DNA of 39,907 nt, taken from NCBI GenBank assembly GCA_943332615.1, contig CALQQB010000040.1:1-39907 (forward strand), in the 5' to 3' direction. Shown one piece after another: positions 27,285 to 35,762 of this stretch. The notes beneath the pieces were generated by a model. The model was not told the DNA's origin and made no database searches. It saw only the letters and a program-made list of their open reading frames with translations. Source of the stretch: Phenylobacterium deserti. Lineage in GTDB: Bacteria > Pseudomonadota > Alphaproteobacteria > Caulobacterales > Caulobacteraceae. Numbering within the stretch: the first letter of the stretch is position 1; each line of letters opens with the position of its first letter. The translations under genes and the position numbers were made by a program.

Positions 27285-28306
27285 GCGTCTCGCGCCGCCA
27301 CGCGGTGCAGACGCTGGCGGCGGGCCTGCTGGCAGGTTGCGTGACGTCGCCGGAGGCGCGCGAGCCGATCGTGCCGCGCGAGCCTATCGTGTCCATCAAC
27401 CTCGCCCAGGCCAGGCCGCCCGCGTCGGCGGCCACCGGGACCCGGCTGGAGACGGCTTTCGACGAAGCGCTGCGGATGACGGCGCCGGTCTACCTGGGGA
27501 ACCGCGGGCCGTTCCAGTTCGTGGTCGATACCGGGGCCAACCGCACCGTGGTCAGTACCGAGACCGCCGCGCGCTGCGGTCTCGCCAGCGATGGGGAGGA
27601 AGCCGTCCACGGGATCGCCGGCGTCCAGGCTGCGCCGTTCGTGAAGGTCCCACGGCTGCGGGTCGGGCAGGTGATTTCGCACAACCTGCGTCTGCCGGTG
27701 CTGCCCGGCGCGAGCCTTGGCGCGGACGGGCTGCTGGGCATCGATGTGCTGAAGGGCCGCCGGATGGAGCTGAATTTCCGCGCCAACAGCTTCGAGATCG
27801 GCCCGTCCGGCTCGGGCGCCGTCATCGGCCGGGCCACCGACACCCGTATCCCCGATCCGACGCGGGCCATCGTGGCGCCGGCGCAGTATCGCTCCGGCCA
27901 GCTGGTGATCTTCGACGCCGACGTGGCCGGCATCCCGGTCAACGCCTTCCTCGATTCCGGCGCCCAGATCACCTGCGGCAACGAGGCCCTGCTGAGCGCC
28001 CTGGTCGCGGCCGATCCCGCCTACGCCCGGCGCCTGGTCAGGACCGAGCTGATCAGCGCCACGGGCCAGACCTCGGAAGCGACACTGGGGGCCCTGCCGC
28101 GCCTGCGCCTGGGCGGCATCGGCCTCTACGATATCCGCGCGGCCTTCGCGCCGCTGCACATCTTCAGCCTGTGGGGCCTGAACACGCGGCCGGCCATGCT
28201 GGTGGGCGTCGACGTCCTGCGGAACTTCGAGTCCGTCATCCTCGATTTCGGTCGCCGCGAGGTGTCGTTTCAGCGCGGCCACCGCCGCCCGCCGCCGCCG
28301 ACTTAG
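27281..28306 (+). CDS. Lipoprotein with two retropepsin-like aspartic protease motifs
   Basis: A 341-residue protein. The N-terminus has a twin arginine (SRRHAVQTL) and a lipobox LLAGC, so it is probably a lipoprotein, possibly Tat-exported. Two half-domains follow, each with a catalytic-type motif: FVVDTGANRTVVST (near 83) and AFLDSGAQITCG (near 225). A retropepsin needs two such Asp residues, normally from two chains; here both could come from one chain, as in pepsin. GLLGIDVLKGRRMELNF and LVGVDVLRNFESVILDF are the matching C-terminal strands of the two halves. It is translated from a GTG inside the stop of the sulfotransferase gene and overlaps sppA tail to tail by four bases. Confidence 0.88.
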   Translation: MSVSRRHAVQTLAAGLLAGCVTSPEAREPIVPREPIVSINLAQARPPASAATGTRLETAFDEALRMTAPVYLGNRGPFQFVVDTGANRTVVSTETAARCGLASDGEEAVHGIAGVQAAPFVKVPRLRVGQVISHNLRLPVLPGASLGADGLLGIDVLKGRRMELNFRANSFEIGPSGSGAVIGRATDTRIPDPTRAIVAPAQYRSGQLVIFDADVAGIPVNAFLDSGAQITCGNEALLSALVAADPAYARRLVRTELISATGQTSEATLGALPRLRLGGIGLYDIRAAFAPLHIFSLWGLNTRPAMLVGVDVLRNFESVILDFGRREVSFQRGHRRPPPPT

Positions 28307-30081
28307 CGGATCGGCATGGGGGCCAGCACCGCGGCGTGGCCCTGCTCGCGCAGCCGGGCCTCGCCCAGCCGGTCCAGGACGCCCTGGGCGCGCGGGTCGC
28401 CGAACACCCAGGCCGCCGCCGCCAGGGTGCGCGCCGACGTTGCCGAGACGCCCAGCGCCTTCTGGATGGCCTCGAACGCGCCCTCGCTGGGGGTCATGCG
28501 GCGCAGTGGAATATCGCCCTGCAGCCCGGCCATCTCCTTGGCCAGGTCCACGGCCTGATAGAAGCCGCCGATCTTGTCCACGAGGCCGATGTCCTTGGCC
28601 TGGGCGCCGGTCCACACTCGACCCTTGGCGATCTCGCGCACGCGGGCCTCCGGCAGTTTTCGACCGGCCGCGACGCGGGTGATGAAGTTGCCGTAGATGC
28701 GGTCCATCCAGCCCGCGAAGGCCGCCCGCTGTCCGGCGGTGAAGGGCTGGCCCATGCCGAAGGCGCCGGCGTACTCGCCGCCCACCCCGGCCTCGCGCAC
28801 GTCCACGCCGAACCGCGCCAGCGCCGGCCCGACAGCGAACTTGCCGCCATAGACCCCGATCGAGCCGGTGAGCGTGGTCGGTTGGGCCACGATTCCCGAG
28901 GCCTCCGACGAGATCCAGTAGCCCCCCGAGGCCCCGTAGGTGCTCATCGACACCACCACCGGCTTCTTCTTGGCCTTGGCCACCCGGATGGCGTCCAGGA
29001 TCTGTTCCGACGCGGTGTCGGACCCGCCCGGTGAGTTCAGGCGCAGCACGATGGCCTTCACCGAACTGGCCTTGGCCGCGCGCAGGATCGCCTCCGACAG
29101 GTTGTCGGAATAGATGCTGGCTCCGCCGGTGAACGGGTTCGAGCCGTGGTCCTCGCCGGTGAGGATCGGGCCCTCGGCCTCGATCACGGCGATGGTGTCA
29201 CCGGTGGGCCGGGCGCGTTCGCGGTGACTGTCGGCGTAGTCGTCGAAGTCGACCGCCTGGGCGCCGTCCCCGGCCTGGTCAAGCAGCGCCTGCTCGGCCT
29301 CTCGCACCTGGCCGACCTTGTCGATCAGCTTCAGCTTCAGCGCGTCCTCGGCGACATAGGGGCCAGCTTCGAGCTTTGCCCGTAGCGCCGTCGGGTCGCT
29401 CTTTCGATCGGCCGCGGCGGCGCCCAGGTTCGACTGATAGATCGAGCCCATCCAGGACAGCGCCGATTCCTTGTGAGCGGGCGTGTAGTCCGAATAGAGG
29501 TAGCCGTTGACCGCGTTCTTGTACTCGTAGCGCTGCTCGTACTGGGGCGAGACGCCGTACTTGTCGAACAGGCGCTTGAAGAACAGGTCCTCGCTGGCGA
29601 TGCCGGTGACCTGCAGCGAGGCCCCCGGCTGCATCCAGAACTGGTCGGCCGAGGCCCCCAGCATGTAGGTGGCGGTCACGAAGCCCGACGGATAGATGCC
29701 TTGGCTGTGGGCGTAGATCGGCTTGCCCGCGGCCCGGAAGTGGCTGAACGCCAGGCGGATCTCGTCGGCCATGCCGGGCTCGATCCCGCCTTCCGGCAGC
29801 CGCACCAGCACGCCCTGCACCCGGTCATCCTTTTCCGCGCGGCGAAGCGTGGTGATGATCGACATCACCGAGGTGGAGTTGCGCCCCAGGCCCCACAGCG
29901 GGTTCTGCGGCGCCTGGTCGGTGAGCGGCGCCCGCAGATCCAGTTCCAGGATCGTGTGGGTCGGGATTGGGGCCGGCGCGGTGGCCGACACCGCCATGCC
30001 GATCAGCACGAAGGGTACGCCGATCATGAAGATCAGCAGGCCCGCGAACACCCCGGCCGCCGTGATCAGAAACTGCTTCAT
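28303..30081 (-). CDS. sppA: Signal peptide peptidase SppA, 67-kDa type
   Basis: A 592-residue inner-membrane serine protease that degrades cleaved signal peptides in the periplasm. The N-terminus MKQFLITAAGVFAGLLIFMI is the membrane anchor. Both halves of the long SppA form are present: the general-base lysine is in YEYKNAVNGYL in the first half and the nucleophile in YGASGGYW in the second. LRLNSPGGS and GSIGVYGGKF are further signatures. Length is close to E. coli SppA (618). ATG 30081 is chosen because it starts directly at the membrane anchor; the frame upstream is open but looks non-coding. Confidence 0.96.
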   Translation of the reverse strand: MKQFLITAAGVFAGLLIFMIGVPFVLIGMAVSATAPAPIPTHTILELDLRAPLTDQAPQNPLWGLGRNSTSVMSIITTLRRAEKDDRVQGVLVRLPEGGIEPGMADEIRLAFSHFRAAGKPIYAHSQGIYPSGFVTATYMLGASADQFWMQPGASLQVTGIASEDLFFKRLFDKYGVSPQYEQRYEYKNAVNGYLYSDYTPAHKESALSWMGSIYQSNLGAAAADRKSDPTALRAKLEAGPYVAEDALKLKLIDKVGQVREAEQALLDQAGDGAQAVDFDDYADSHRERARPTGDTIAVIEAEGPILTGEDHGSNPFTGGASIYSDNLSEAILRAAKASSVKAIVLRLNSPGGSDTASEQILDAIRVAKAKKKPVVVSMSTYGASGGYWISSEASGIVAQPTTLTGSIGVYGGKFAVGPALARFGVDVREAGVGGEYAGAFGMGQPFTAGQRAAFAGWMDRIYGNFITRVAAGRKLPEARVREIAKGRVWTGAQAKDIGLVDKIGGFYQAVDLAKEMAGLQGDIPLRRMTPSEGAFEAIQKALGVSATSARTLAAAAWVFGDPRAQGVLDRLGEARLREQGHAAVLAPMPIR

Positions 30082-30349
30082 TGGTCGGGTCGCGCGCTCA
30101 GGGTCATGTGCCGTGGCGTCTCGCACACATTGCGACATCCGAAAAGGCGGCGCGCTCGACGGTGTCAGCCCGGGGGATCGCCGGGGTCCACGTCGGGGCG
30201 CGACCAGCCTTCCGGCCACCCGCCGCAGGGCTGGCTGGCTGGACTGATTTTCGGGAAATTTCGTCCGAAGACGAGGGGAAGTAATTGGTCGTGGGGGCAG
30301 TCGAGCGGCAACTGGTCTCCGGACCTTGGCGTCAGCAACACCACAAGAT

Positions 30350-30510
30350 CATCCATCTTGGAGAAGTCCCCGACACGGGCGTCCTGTTCGCGAACCCAAA
30401 GATAGAGCATGCCCATGTCGCCCCGGATCATGCCGGCATCGTCATCCGTATCGAGCTGAAGGAGTAGGCGACCATTGTCGCGGGAAAATATTTGGTGGCT
30501 GCGTCCAGGC
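30350..30510 (-). pseudogene. Truncated DUF1963 (YwqG-like) remnant
   Basis: A translated stretch reads HQIFSRDNGRLLLQLDTDDD, then GDMGMLYLWVREQDARVGDF. This matches the C-terminal signature of DUF1963 proteins (LLLQxDSDD ... GDxGMLYFWIREED ... F). The roughly 200-residue N-terminal part is absent: upstream the sequence changes to unrelated reading and then, at 30557, the end of the alpha/beta hydrolase gene. It therefore looks like a gene cut by insertion of the neighbouring island. Outside the remnant I see no other gene in 30082-30556. Confidence 0.6.
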
Positions 30511-30556
30511 AGATCCCAAATCACCTCTACGCAGGCTCGCGCGCCTCGACACAAGC

Positions 30557-31453
30557 CTAGTCTGTCAACATCGGGCGGCCGGCTTGCGTCGGCAGTGCGC
30601 GCTCCACCAGCGCGTCCGCCGGGATCTGTAATCCGGAGAAGGGCGCGGTATCTGGCGCGTCGAGGAAGCTGCGGAGCAGGGCCGCCGCGTCGGCCGCGCG
30701 CCGTGTCTGAAAGCCATGTCCCCACCCCGGCAGATCGAGAATTCTTGCGTTATGTAGGTAGGCGGCCGCGCGCGGAGTCTTGTCGCAGATGTCGTCTTGC
30801 GGGTTGAGCACGAGCACCGGTTGCTTAACCAGCGGCAGACGATCTTCAAGCCGATGATTAAATGCCGCCCTGTGGCCCCAGCCGGCGAGGGCGCGGCCCG
30901 CGATCATTTCGGGGAATTCGTCAGCCACATCCTCGATCGTCGCGCCCGAATGCAGGTTCCAATGGGTCAATCCGATCCAGGGGTCCAGCAGGTGGCGGCC
31001 GTCCGGCCGCGGCTTGGGGCGGGTGTACTGGCGCTGGGCGGCATCGCGCTCCTCGGCCGTATAGATCGGCGCTGCGACCATCACTACGCGGCGGATGCGG
31101 TCGGGTCGCAGGATTGCCAGTTCGGGCGCGGTCATGGCGCCCGTGTGATAGCCAAGCACGTCCACCGGCGCGTCCAGTTCGAGGCCTTCGATGACGTCGG
31201 ACATGGCCGCGGCGTAGTCGGCGATTTCTGGTGGGCTTGACGGCGCGTCCGACATGCCGAAGCCTGGCGTGTCAGGGGCCACGGCACGTCGATCCCGCGC
31301 CATCTCGACCAGCAACCGCTCGAAGATGCGCCCACTCATCGGGCTCATATGCAGGCAGAGCAGGGCCGGCCTTGCGCCCTTTGCGCCTGCCTGCCGCAGA
31401 TGTATCTGACCGTGGCGGCCTGCGACGTAGCGCCGGGTGAGGGTCGCGGGCAT
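30557..31453 (-). CDS. Alpha/beta-hydrolase-fold protein with atypical nucleophile elbow
   Basis: A 298-residue cytoplasmic protein of the alpha/beta hydrolase superfamily. The usual HG oxyanion motif reads LLCLHMSPMSG, and the nucleophile elbow reads DVLGYHTGAM, so the Sm-X-Nu-X-Sm position holds His instead of Ser, Asp or Cys. The acid (LNPQDD) and base (GWGHGF) regions are present. It may be a lyase, a cofactor-free oxygenase-like enzyme, or a hydrolase with another mechanism. ATG 31453 has AGGAG seven bases upstream; ATG 31519 is less likely. It is the left-most intact gene of the accessory cluster. A family link to enzymes such as N-formylmaleamate deformylase or RutD is only a fold-level one. 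Confidence 0.82.
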   Translation of the reverse strand: MPATLTRRYVAGRHGQIHLRQAGAKGARPALLCLHMSPMSGRIFERLLVEMARDRRAVAPDTPGFGMSDAPSSPPEIADYAAAMSDVIEGLELDAPVDVLGYHTGAMTAPELAILRPDRIRRVVMVAAPIYTAEERDAAQRQYTRPKPRPDGRHLLDPWIGLTHWNLHSGATIEDVADEFPEMIAGRALAGWGHRAAFNHRLEDRLPLVKQPVLVLNPQDDICDKTPRAAAYLHNARILDLPGWGHGFQTRRAADAAALLRSFLDAPDTAPFSGLQIPADALVERALPTQAGRPMLTD

Positions 31454-31514
31454 GTCGAGGCTCCTGCATCGAGAGGCTTGGATGGGCGCTCCATTTTGAG
31501 CATCATTTGGTATA

Positions 31515-31533
31515 GACATAGAACTATATAAAT
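31515..31533. promoter_or_regulatory. Candidate island operator, copy 1
   Basis: GACATAGAACTATATAAAT lies between the divergent alpha/beta hydrolase and oxidoreductase genes. It aligns without gaps to two other intergenic sites of the island (34959-34977 and 37748-37766), with G, ATA, TATA and AAT blocks shared. Just before and overlapping it is GTATAGAC (31510-31517), an exact match to GTNTANAC, the published HutC-type GntR operator pattern. Either element could bind the cluster's GntR regulator. Confidence 0.5.
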
Positions 31534-31652
31534 CCTACTCCGGCGGCGACCCTGAACCAAGGGCGCCTGGCCTCCTGGGCCGCTTTGCGCGACGAGCGAG
31601 CCGGCAGGTCTCCGCGGAGAATGCCGCGCCAGAGGGAGACCGTATTCCGTTG

Positions 31653-32690
31653 ATGGCTTATGAAATCGGTGACTTCGCGATCAGTCGCAGGATGCGGCTC
31701 GTCGAACGGCCGGATCCCGAGCCGGGTCCAGGCGAGGCCCTGATCCGGATCCGGGCGACGGGACCAAACGCCCGCGACTTCGCGATCATGACCACCGGCG
31801 TCTATGGGGGGCCAGCCCCGCCCACCCGCATTCCGCTTTGCGATGTCGCGGGCGAGGTCCTAGCGGTCGGAGCCGGCGTGAGCGAGGCCGCCCCCGGCGA
31901 TCGGGTGACGATGACCCATTACTGGCGCTGGCTGGACGGCGCCTGGAACGTCGCCATGCGCGAGGATGATTTTGGCCAGACGCGGGACGGGTTCCTTGCC
32001 GAGAAGGCGGTTGTCCCGGCCGAGGCCCTTCTTCGCATCCCAAACAGCCTGAGTTTCGCCCAGGCTGCGACCTTGCCCAGCGCCGGCCTGACCGCGTGGC
32101 AGGCAGTGGTCGAGAAGGGCCGTCTACAGCCGGGAGATACTCTGGTCACCATCGGTACGGGCGGCGTCTCGGTGTTCGCGCTGCAGTGGGCGAAGATGCT
32201 GGGCGCACGGGTCATCGTCACCTCATCTAGCGACGAGAAGCTGGCGCGGATGCGCGAAGTGGGCGCCGACGAGACGATCAACTATCGCGACACGCGCCAG
32301 TGGTCGGAGGCCGTGATGGCGCTGACCGAGGGGCGCGGCGCCCAGGTGGTGATCAACAACGTCGGCATCGGCGAACTCGATCAGTGCCTGGAAGCCTCTG
32401 CCTCCGGGGGCCGCATCATGTTCATCGGCGCGAGCCCGGTGACGTCGGATCGGCTTCAGGGCGGTCCGTTGGCCCCGCTGCGGCTTCCGCTGCTGATCAT
32501 CCGCGACCTTACCCTGAAGGGCATTGTGGTGGGCAGCCGCCGCATGTTCGCCGACATGCTGGCCGCCATGGATCGACATTCGATCAAGCCGGTCATCGAC
32601 CGGGTCTTCGACTTCGCCGACGCCAACGCCGCCCTGGCCTATGCCGCCGCAGGCGACAAGCTGGGCAAGGTGGTCATCAGGGTGAATTGA
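31653..32690 (+). CDS. MDR-family zinc-independent NAD(P)-dependent oxidoreductase
   Basis: A 345-residue medium-chain dehydrogenase/reductase. The GroES-like N-terminal domain has ATGPNARDFAIM, where catalytic zinc enzymes have Cys, so it is of the quinone-oxidoreductase or enoyl-reductase type. The Rossmann region is LVTIGTGGVSVFALQWAKML (near 160), and VIVTSSSDEKLARMREVGAD is a family hallmark. ATG 31653 is used; a TTG sits directly before it. GAGGGAG lies 15 or more bases upstream, a long distance. It is divergent from the alpha/beta hydrolase gene and may reduce or oxidise a pathway intermediate. The substrate is not inferable. Confidence 0.88.
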   Translation: MAYEIGDFAISRRMRLVERPDPEPGPGEALIRIRATGPNARDFAIMTTGVYGGPAPPTRIPLCDVAGEVLAVGAGVSEAAPGDRVTMTHYWRWLDGAWNVAMREDDFGQTRDGFLAEKAVVPAEALLRIPNSLSFAQAATLPSAGLTAWQAVVEKGRLQPGDTLVTIGTGGVSVFALQWAKMLGARVIVTSSSDEKLARMREVGADETINYRDTRQWSEAVMALTEGRGAQVVINNVGIGELDQCLEASASGGRIMFIGASPVTSDRLQGGPLAPLRLPLLIIRDLTLKGIVVGSRRMFADMLAAMDRHSIKPVIDRVFDFADANAALAYAAAGDKLGKVVIRVN

Positions 32691-32706
32691 CTGGGCGGGT
32701 CGCCGC

Positions 32707-33355
32707 TCAAGCCCGCGAGGACCAGATGGCGATGATCTCGTCCACGCAAAGCGTCACTCCGAACCGGTGATCGACGTTGGCCAAGGTTGTCTCGTGCAGA
32801 CGCTGGTCCCACGATCCCGTCCCATCGGGCGGCGTGCAGATGTAGTCGTCGAGCTCGAACCCGGCGCGCACCGTGCTCTCGACGCAGGCGTTGGTCGAGA
32901 CGCCGGTGACGATCAGTGATCGGATCTGACGCGCCCGGAGGAGGAGGTCGAGGTCTGTGCCGGTAAAGGCGCTATAGCGTTGTTTGCGCACCACCCATTC
33001 GCCCGCAATGGGGGCGAGGGGCGCGATGAACTCGACGCCTTTCGTGCCCGTCAGGCAGAGGTCTTCGGCCGAGAAGGTCGCGCGGCGGCGCTGCGCGAGC
33101 CAGGGTCCGGAGTCGCTGGCGTGGTCGGGCAAGGTGCTCAACCCCACGTGGGCCACGGCCGCGCCGGCGCCCCGGGCAGCGGTCAGCAGGCGCTGGATTC
33201 CCGGGGTCGCGGCCGGCGCGGTGTGCGCCGAAGCCCGGCGCACAGAAGTCGTTCTGCATATCGACGATTAGCAGGCAGGTATGCCAAGGCGCGAAACGCT
33301 GCGCGAGATCGAGAAGCATCTCCGGTTCGGCAGCTTTGCCGCGGGCGGGTGTCAT
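32707..33355 (-). pseudogene. Isochorismatase-like cysteine hydrolase, frameshifted
   Basis: Two frames together encode a complete isochorismatase-fold hydrolase. The first (from ATG 33355) carries LLIVDMQNDFCAPGFGAHRAG with the catalytic Asp; the second carries PGIQRLLTAARGAGAAVAHV, then VVRKQRYSAFTGT with the catalytic Lys, and GVSTNACVESTVRAGFE with the catalytic Cys. The switch lies between about 33190 and 33235, near a GACCCCGGG tract. The total length of 649 bases is one more than a multiple of three, so removing one base restores about 215 residues, the normal family size. It may be a real pseudogene or a sequencing error. Family members hydrolyse amides such as maleamate, ureidoacrylate or carbamoylsarcosine. 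Confidence 0.85.
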
Positions 33356-33414
33356 GCGGGGTGGCTCCAGGCGGCAATATGGGGCGACGGCGGGCGGTTC
33401 ATGGTGCGGGCAGC

Positions 33415-34860
33415 CTATCGCGGCGCGTAGCCGCTGACCTCCGCGCCGTCGGTGGGCTTGAGCCGAAGGAATCCGATCACGGCCAGCAGCGGAAAGGCCG
33501 CGACGATGGCCACGACCTTGCGGAAGTCGGCGATCTCGGGATGGCCCAGCGGACCGGCGAAAGCGGCCAGCAGCGAGGCCGCTATGGTCACGCCCATGGC
33601 CGTTGACAGCTGCTGCGCGACTCCGGCGAGGCTGGTGCCCTGGCTGAGCGCCGGGCCGTCGAGCTCAGAATAGATCAGGGTCTGGATGCTGTTGTACTGG
33701 ATTGCCCGGAGCACGCCGAAGCCCAGGAGATAGAGGGCCAACATCCAGAGCGGCGTCGCGGCCGCGAGGAAGCCGAACCCGGCTATCCAGAGCACGACGA
33801 TGGCGGAGTTGATGGTCAGCGTGCGGCCGAACCCCACGCGCGCCAGCATGTGCCGGGTGATCAGCCGGCTGGAAAGCGCGCCCAGCGCGGATGTGAAGGT
33901 CAGCAGGCCCGCCTGCATCGGACCAAGGCCGAAGGCGACCTGCAGTAAAATCGGCAGCAGGAACGTCGGCGCGTTCATGCCGAAGCGGCAGATGCCGCCA
34001 CTCAGGATGCCGACCCCGACGGTCCGGGACCGCAGCAGGGAGAGGTTCAGCACCGGGTTCGGGGAGCGGCGCGCATGGCGGGCATAGAGCGCCAGCACGG
34101 CCACCCCGACGACGACAGCGATAGCCCCTGCGGCGGCCGCGACCTTGTGGTGGACCAGGGCCTCGACACCGAACATGAACAAGGCGCATCCGAGGGCGCA
34201 GAGCGTGAAGCCCAGCGCGTCGAAGCGGGTTCGATGGCCAGACGGGAAGACGGGAAAGAACCGCAGGGCGCAAGCGATCCCCAGCACCCCCAGCGGCAGG
34301 TTGACGTAGAAGATCCAGCGCCACGAGGCATGGGTCAGGATCAGGCCGCCGACCAGGGGCCCGAGCGCCGGACCGACGATGACCGGTATCATCATGTAGT
34401 TCATCGCCGTGATGCGGTCGCCCTTGGTGAAGCTGCGGAGCAGGATCAGGCGGCCGACGGGGGTCATGAGCGCCCCGCCCATTCCCTGAACGAACCGGCC
34501 GACCACCATAGTTTCGAAGTCGGTGGCGTTGCCGCAGGCGACGGAACTCACAGTGAAGAGGGCGATTGCCCAGCAGAAGACGCGGCGGGCGCCATAGCGT
34601 TCGGCCAACCAGCCGCTGATTGGCAGGAAGATGGCGACGCTGATGATGTAGCTGGTGACCAGGACGTCCAAGGTCATCGGGCGTACGCCCAGGCCGAGCG
34701 ACATCTGAGGGATCGCGATGGTGACGATCGTCGAGTCGATCTGCTCCAGGACGAACGCCATGGCCACGATGAACGGCACCATGAGCCGATCAGGCGGCAG
34801 GCCGAAGCGCCGGCCGCCGCCGCCGATTGTAGCAAGGTCTGTCGGCGGTGCGTCAGCCAA
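33415..34860 (-). CDS. MFS transporter, DHA2 (EmrB/QacA-like) family
   Basis: A 481-residue inner-membrane transporter with about 14 predicted helices, normally a proton-driven exporter. Helix 1 reads VPFIVAMAFVLEQIDSTIVT. LAERYGARRVF is motif A, GRFVQGMGGALMTPVGRL is motif B-like, and VGPALGPLVGGLI is motif C, the antiporter signature. TTG 34860 is the farthest likely start; ATG 34782 would begin directly at helix 1 and is a serious alternative, and neither has a strong ribosome site. In this cluster it could export a toxic substrate or product. It is divergent from the carbamoylsarcosine-amidase-like gene across a gap with a candidate operator. Confidence 0.9.
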   Translation of the reverse strand: MADAPPTDLATIGGGGRRFGLPPDRLMVPFIVAMAFVLEQIDSTIVTIAIPQMSLGLGVRPMTLDVLVTSYIISVAIFLPISGWLAERYGARRVFCWAIALFTVSSVACGNATDFETMVVGRFVQGMGGALMTPVGRLILLRSFTKGDRITAMNYMMIPVIVGPALGPLVGGLILTHASWRWIFYVNLPLGVLGIACALRFFPVFPSGHRTRFDALGFTLCALGCALFMFGVEALVHHKVAAAAGAIAVVVGVAVLALYARHARRSPNPVLNLSLLRSRTVGVGILSGGICRFGMNAPTFLLPILLQVAFGLGPMQAGLLTFTSALGALSSRLITRHMLARVGFGRTLTINSAIVVLWIAGFGFLAAATPLWMLALYLLGFGVLRAIQYNSIQTLIYSELDGPALSQGTSLAGVAQQLSTAMGVTIAASLLAAFAGPLGHPEIADFRKVVAIVAAFPLLAVIGFLRLKPTDGAEVSGYAPR

Positions 34861-34947
34861 GCTGGGCGACGGCGGGGGGTTGGGCGGAAACCGATCGCTG
34901 CGGCATCAAACGGGCCCCCCGGCTTTACAGACGACAAACAAACACAA

Positions 34948-34977
34948 GCCATTCAAATGGCATAACACTATAACAAT
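34948..34977. promoter_or_regulatory. Candidate island operator, copy 2, with adjoining palindrome
   Basis: GGCATAACACTATAACAAT (34959-34977) is the second copy of the 19-bp island motif. The preceding GCCATT-CA-AATGGC (34948-34961) is a perfect inverted repeat overlapping its first bases. Both sit in the 211-bp divergent gap between the MFS exporter and the hydrolase gene, about 95 bases before the latter's ATG. Confidence 0.55.
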
Positions 34978-35071
34978 GACGACGCCTTTCGTGCTATCGA
35001 TTGCATGAAAGGCCAACCTCCCATCGGGGTGACGTGCAAACGTCAATCCGCGCAGCAGCTCTGGAGCCTCC

Positions 35072-35755
35072 ATGGAACTTTCGAACAAGACCTCTCGGCA
35101 AATGTATGAAGAGCTGAAGGCCGGCGTCCGTCGTCCGCCCTTCGGCTATGGCAGCCGCGCTGCGCTGATCAATATCGACTTCCAGCGGGCGTACACCGAG
35201 GTCGGTACGTTCAAGACCGCCTATGAAACCGATCCGCTGCAACTGGATTATGTGAACGCGCTGGCCGCCCTTTGCCGCGACCTGAGCTTTCCGGTCGTGT
35301 GGACCTACTGCGCCTATCTGCCGAGCGGCGAGGACTGCGGCATCTGGGGCACGCGGACCGACACGCCAGATTCGCTGCAGAACATCAAGTACGGCTCGGA
35401 GCGTTCCCAGCTGGACCCGCGCCTGACCATCGGCGAGACGGACATCGTCATCGCCAAGCGCATGGCGTCGGCGTTCTTCGAGACGCTCGTGCCGTCGCTG
35501 CTGACCTTCCACAAGATCGACACCGTAATCGTGACCGGCGGCTCGACCTCGGGCTGCGTGCGCGCCACGGCGGTGGACAGCCTTTCACGCAGCTACCGCA
35601 CGATCGTTCCCGAGGAATGCGTGGCCGACAAGCACGAGAGCCCACACTTCGCCAACCTCTACGACCTGGCCGTGAAGTATGCTGACGTCGTACCGGTCGC
35701 CGAGGTGCAGACTTGGCTGACCGGCCTCAAGACATCCGCCATGCAACCCGCCTAG
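35072..35755 (+). CDS. Isochorismatase-fold amidohydrolase, N-carbamoylsarcosine amidase-like
   Basis: A 227-residue cysteine hydrolase. The triad is visible: Asp in ALINIDFQRAYTE, Lys in VIAKRMASAFFET, and Cys in VTGGSTSGCVRATAVDSL. The N-terminal MELSNKTSRQMYEEL and the region VPEECVADKHESPHFANLYD are typical of N-carbamoylsarcosine-amidase-like members, which cleave a carbamoyl or amide C-N bond and release ammonia and often CO2. GGAG five bases before the ATG is the ribosome site. The next gene, on the opposite strand, ends across a strong terminator hairpin. With two PuuE-like genes nearby, breakdown of a ureide or amide is a reasonable guess. Confidence 0.92.
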   Translation: MELSNKTSRQMYEELKAGVRRPPFGYGSRAALINIDFQRAYTEVGTFKTAYETDPLQLDYVNALAALCRDLSFPVVWTYCAYLPSGEDCGIWGTRTDTPDSLQNIKYGSERSQLDPRLTIGETDIVIAKRMASAFFETLVPSLLTFHKIDTVIVTGGSTSGCVRATAVDSLSRSYRTIVPEECVADKHESPHFANLYDLAVKYADVVPVAEVQTWLTGLKTSAMQPA

Positions 35756-35762
35756 GTTTCCA

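Noticed and set aside
30082..30349. Small plus- and minus-strand frames between sppA and the DUF1963 remnant
   Set aside because: No ribosome sites, no recognisable domain, and composition like shadow frames.
31510..31517. GTATAGAC as a stand-alone proof of a HutC-type operator
   Set aside because: It fits GTNTANAC exactly, but an 8-base degenerate pattern occurs by chance and is missing at the other two island sites, so it is kept only as a supporting remark.
33190..33235. Programmed frameshift in the isochorismatase-like gene
   Set aside because: I see no typical slippery heptamer with a stimulatory structure; mutation or sequence error is simpler.
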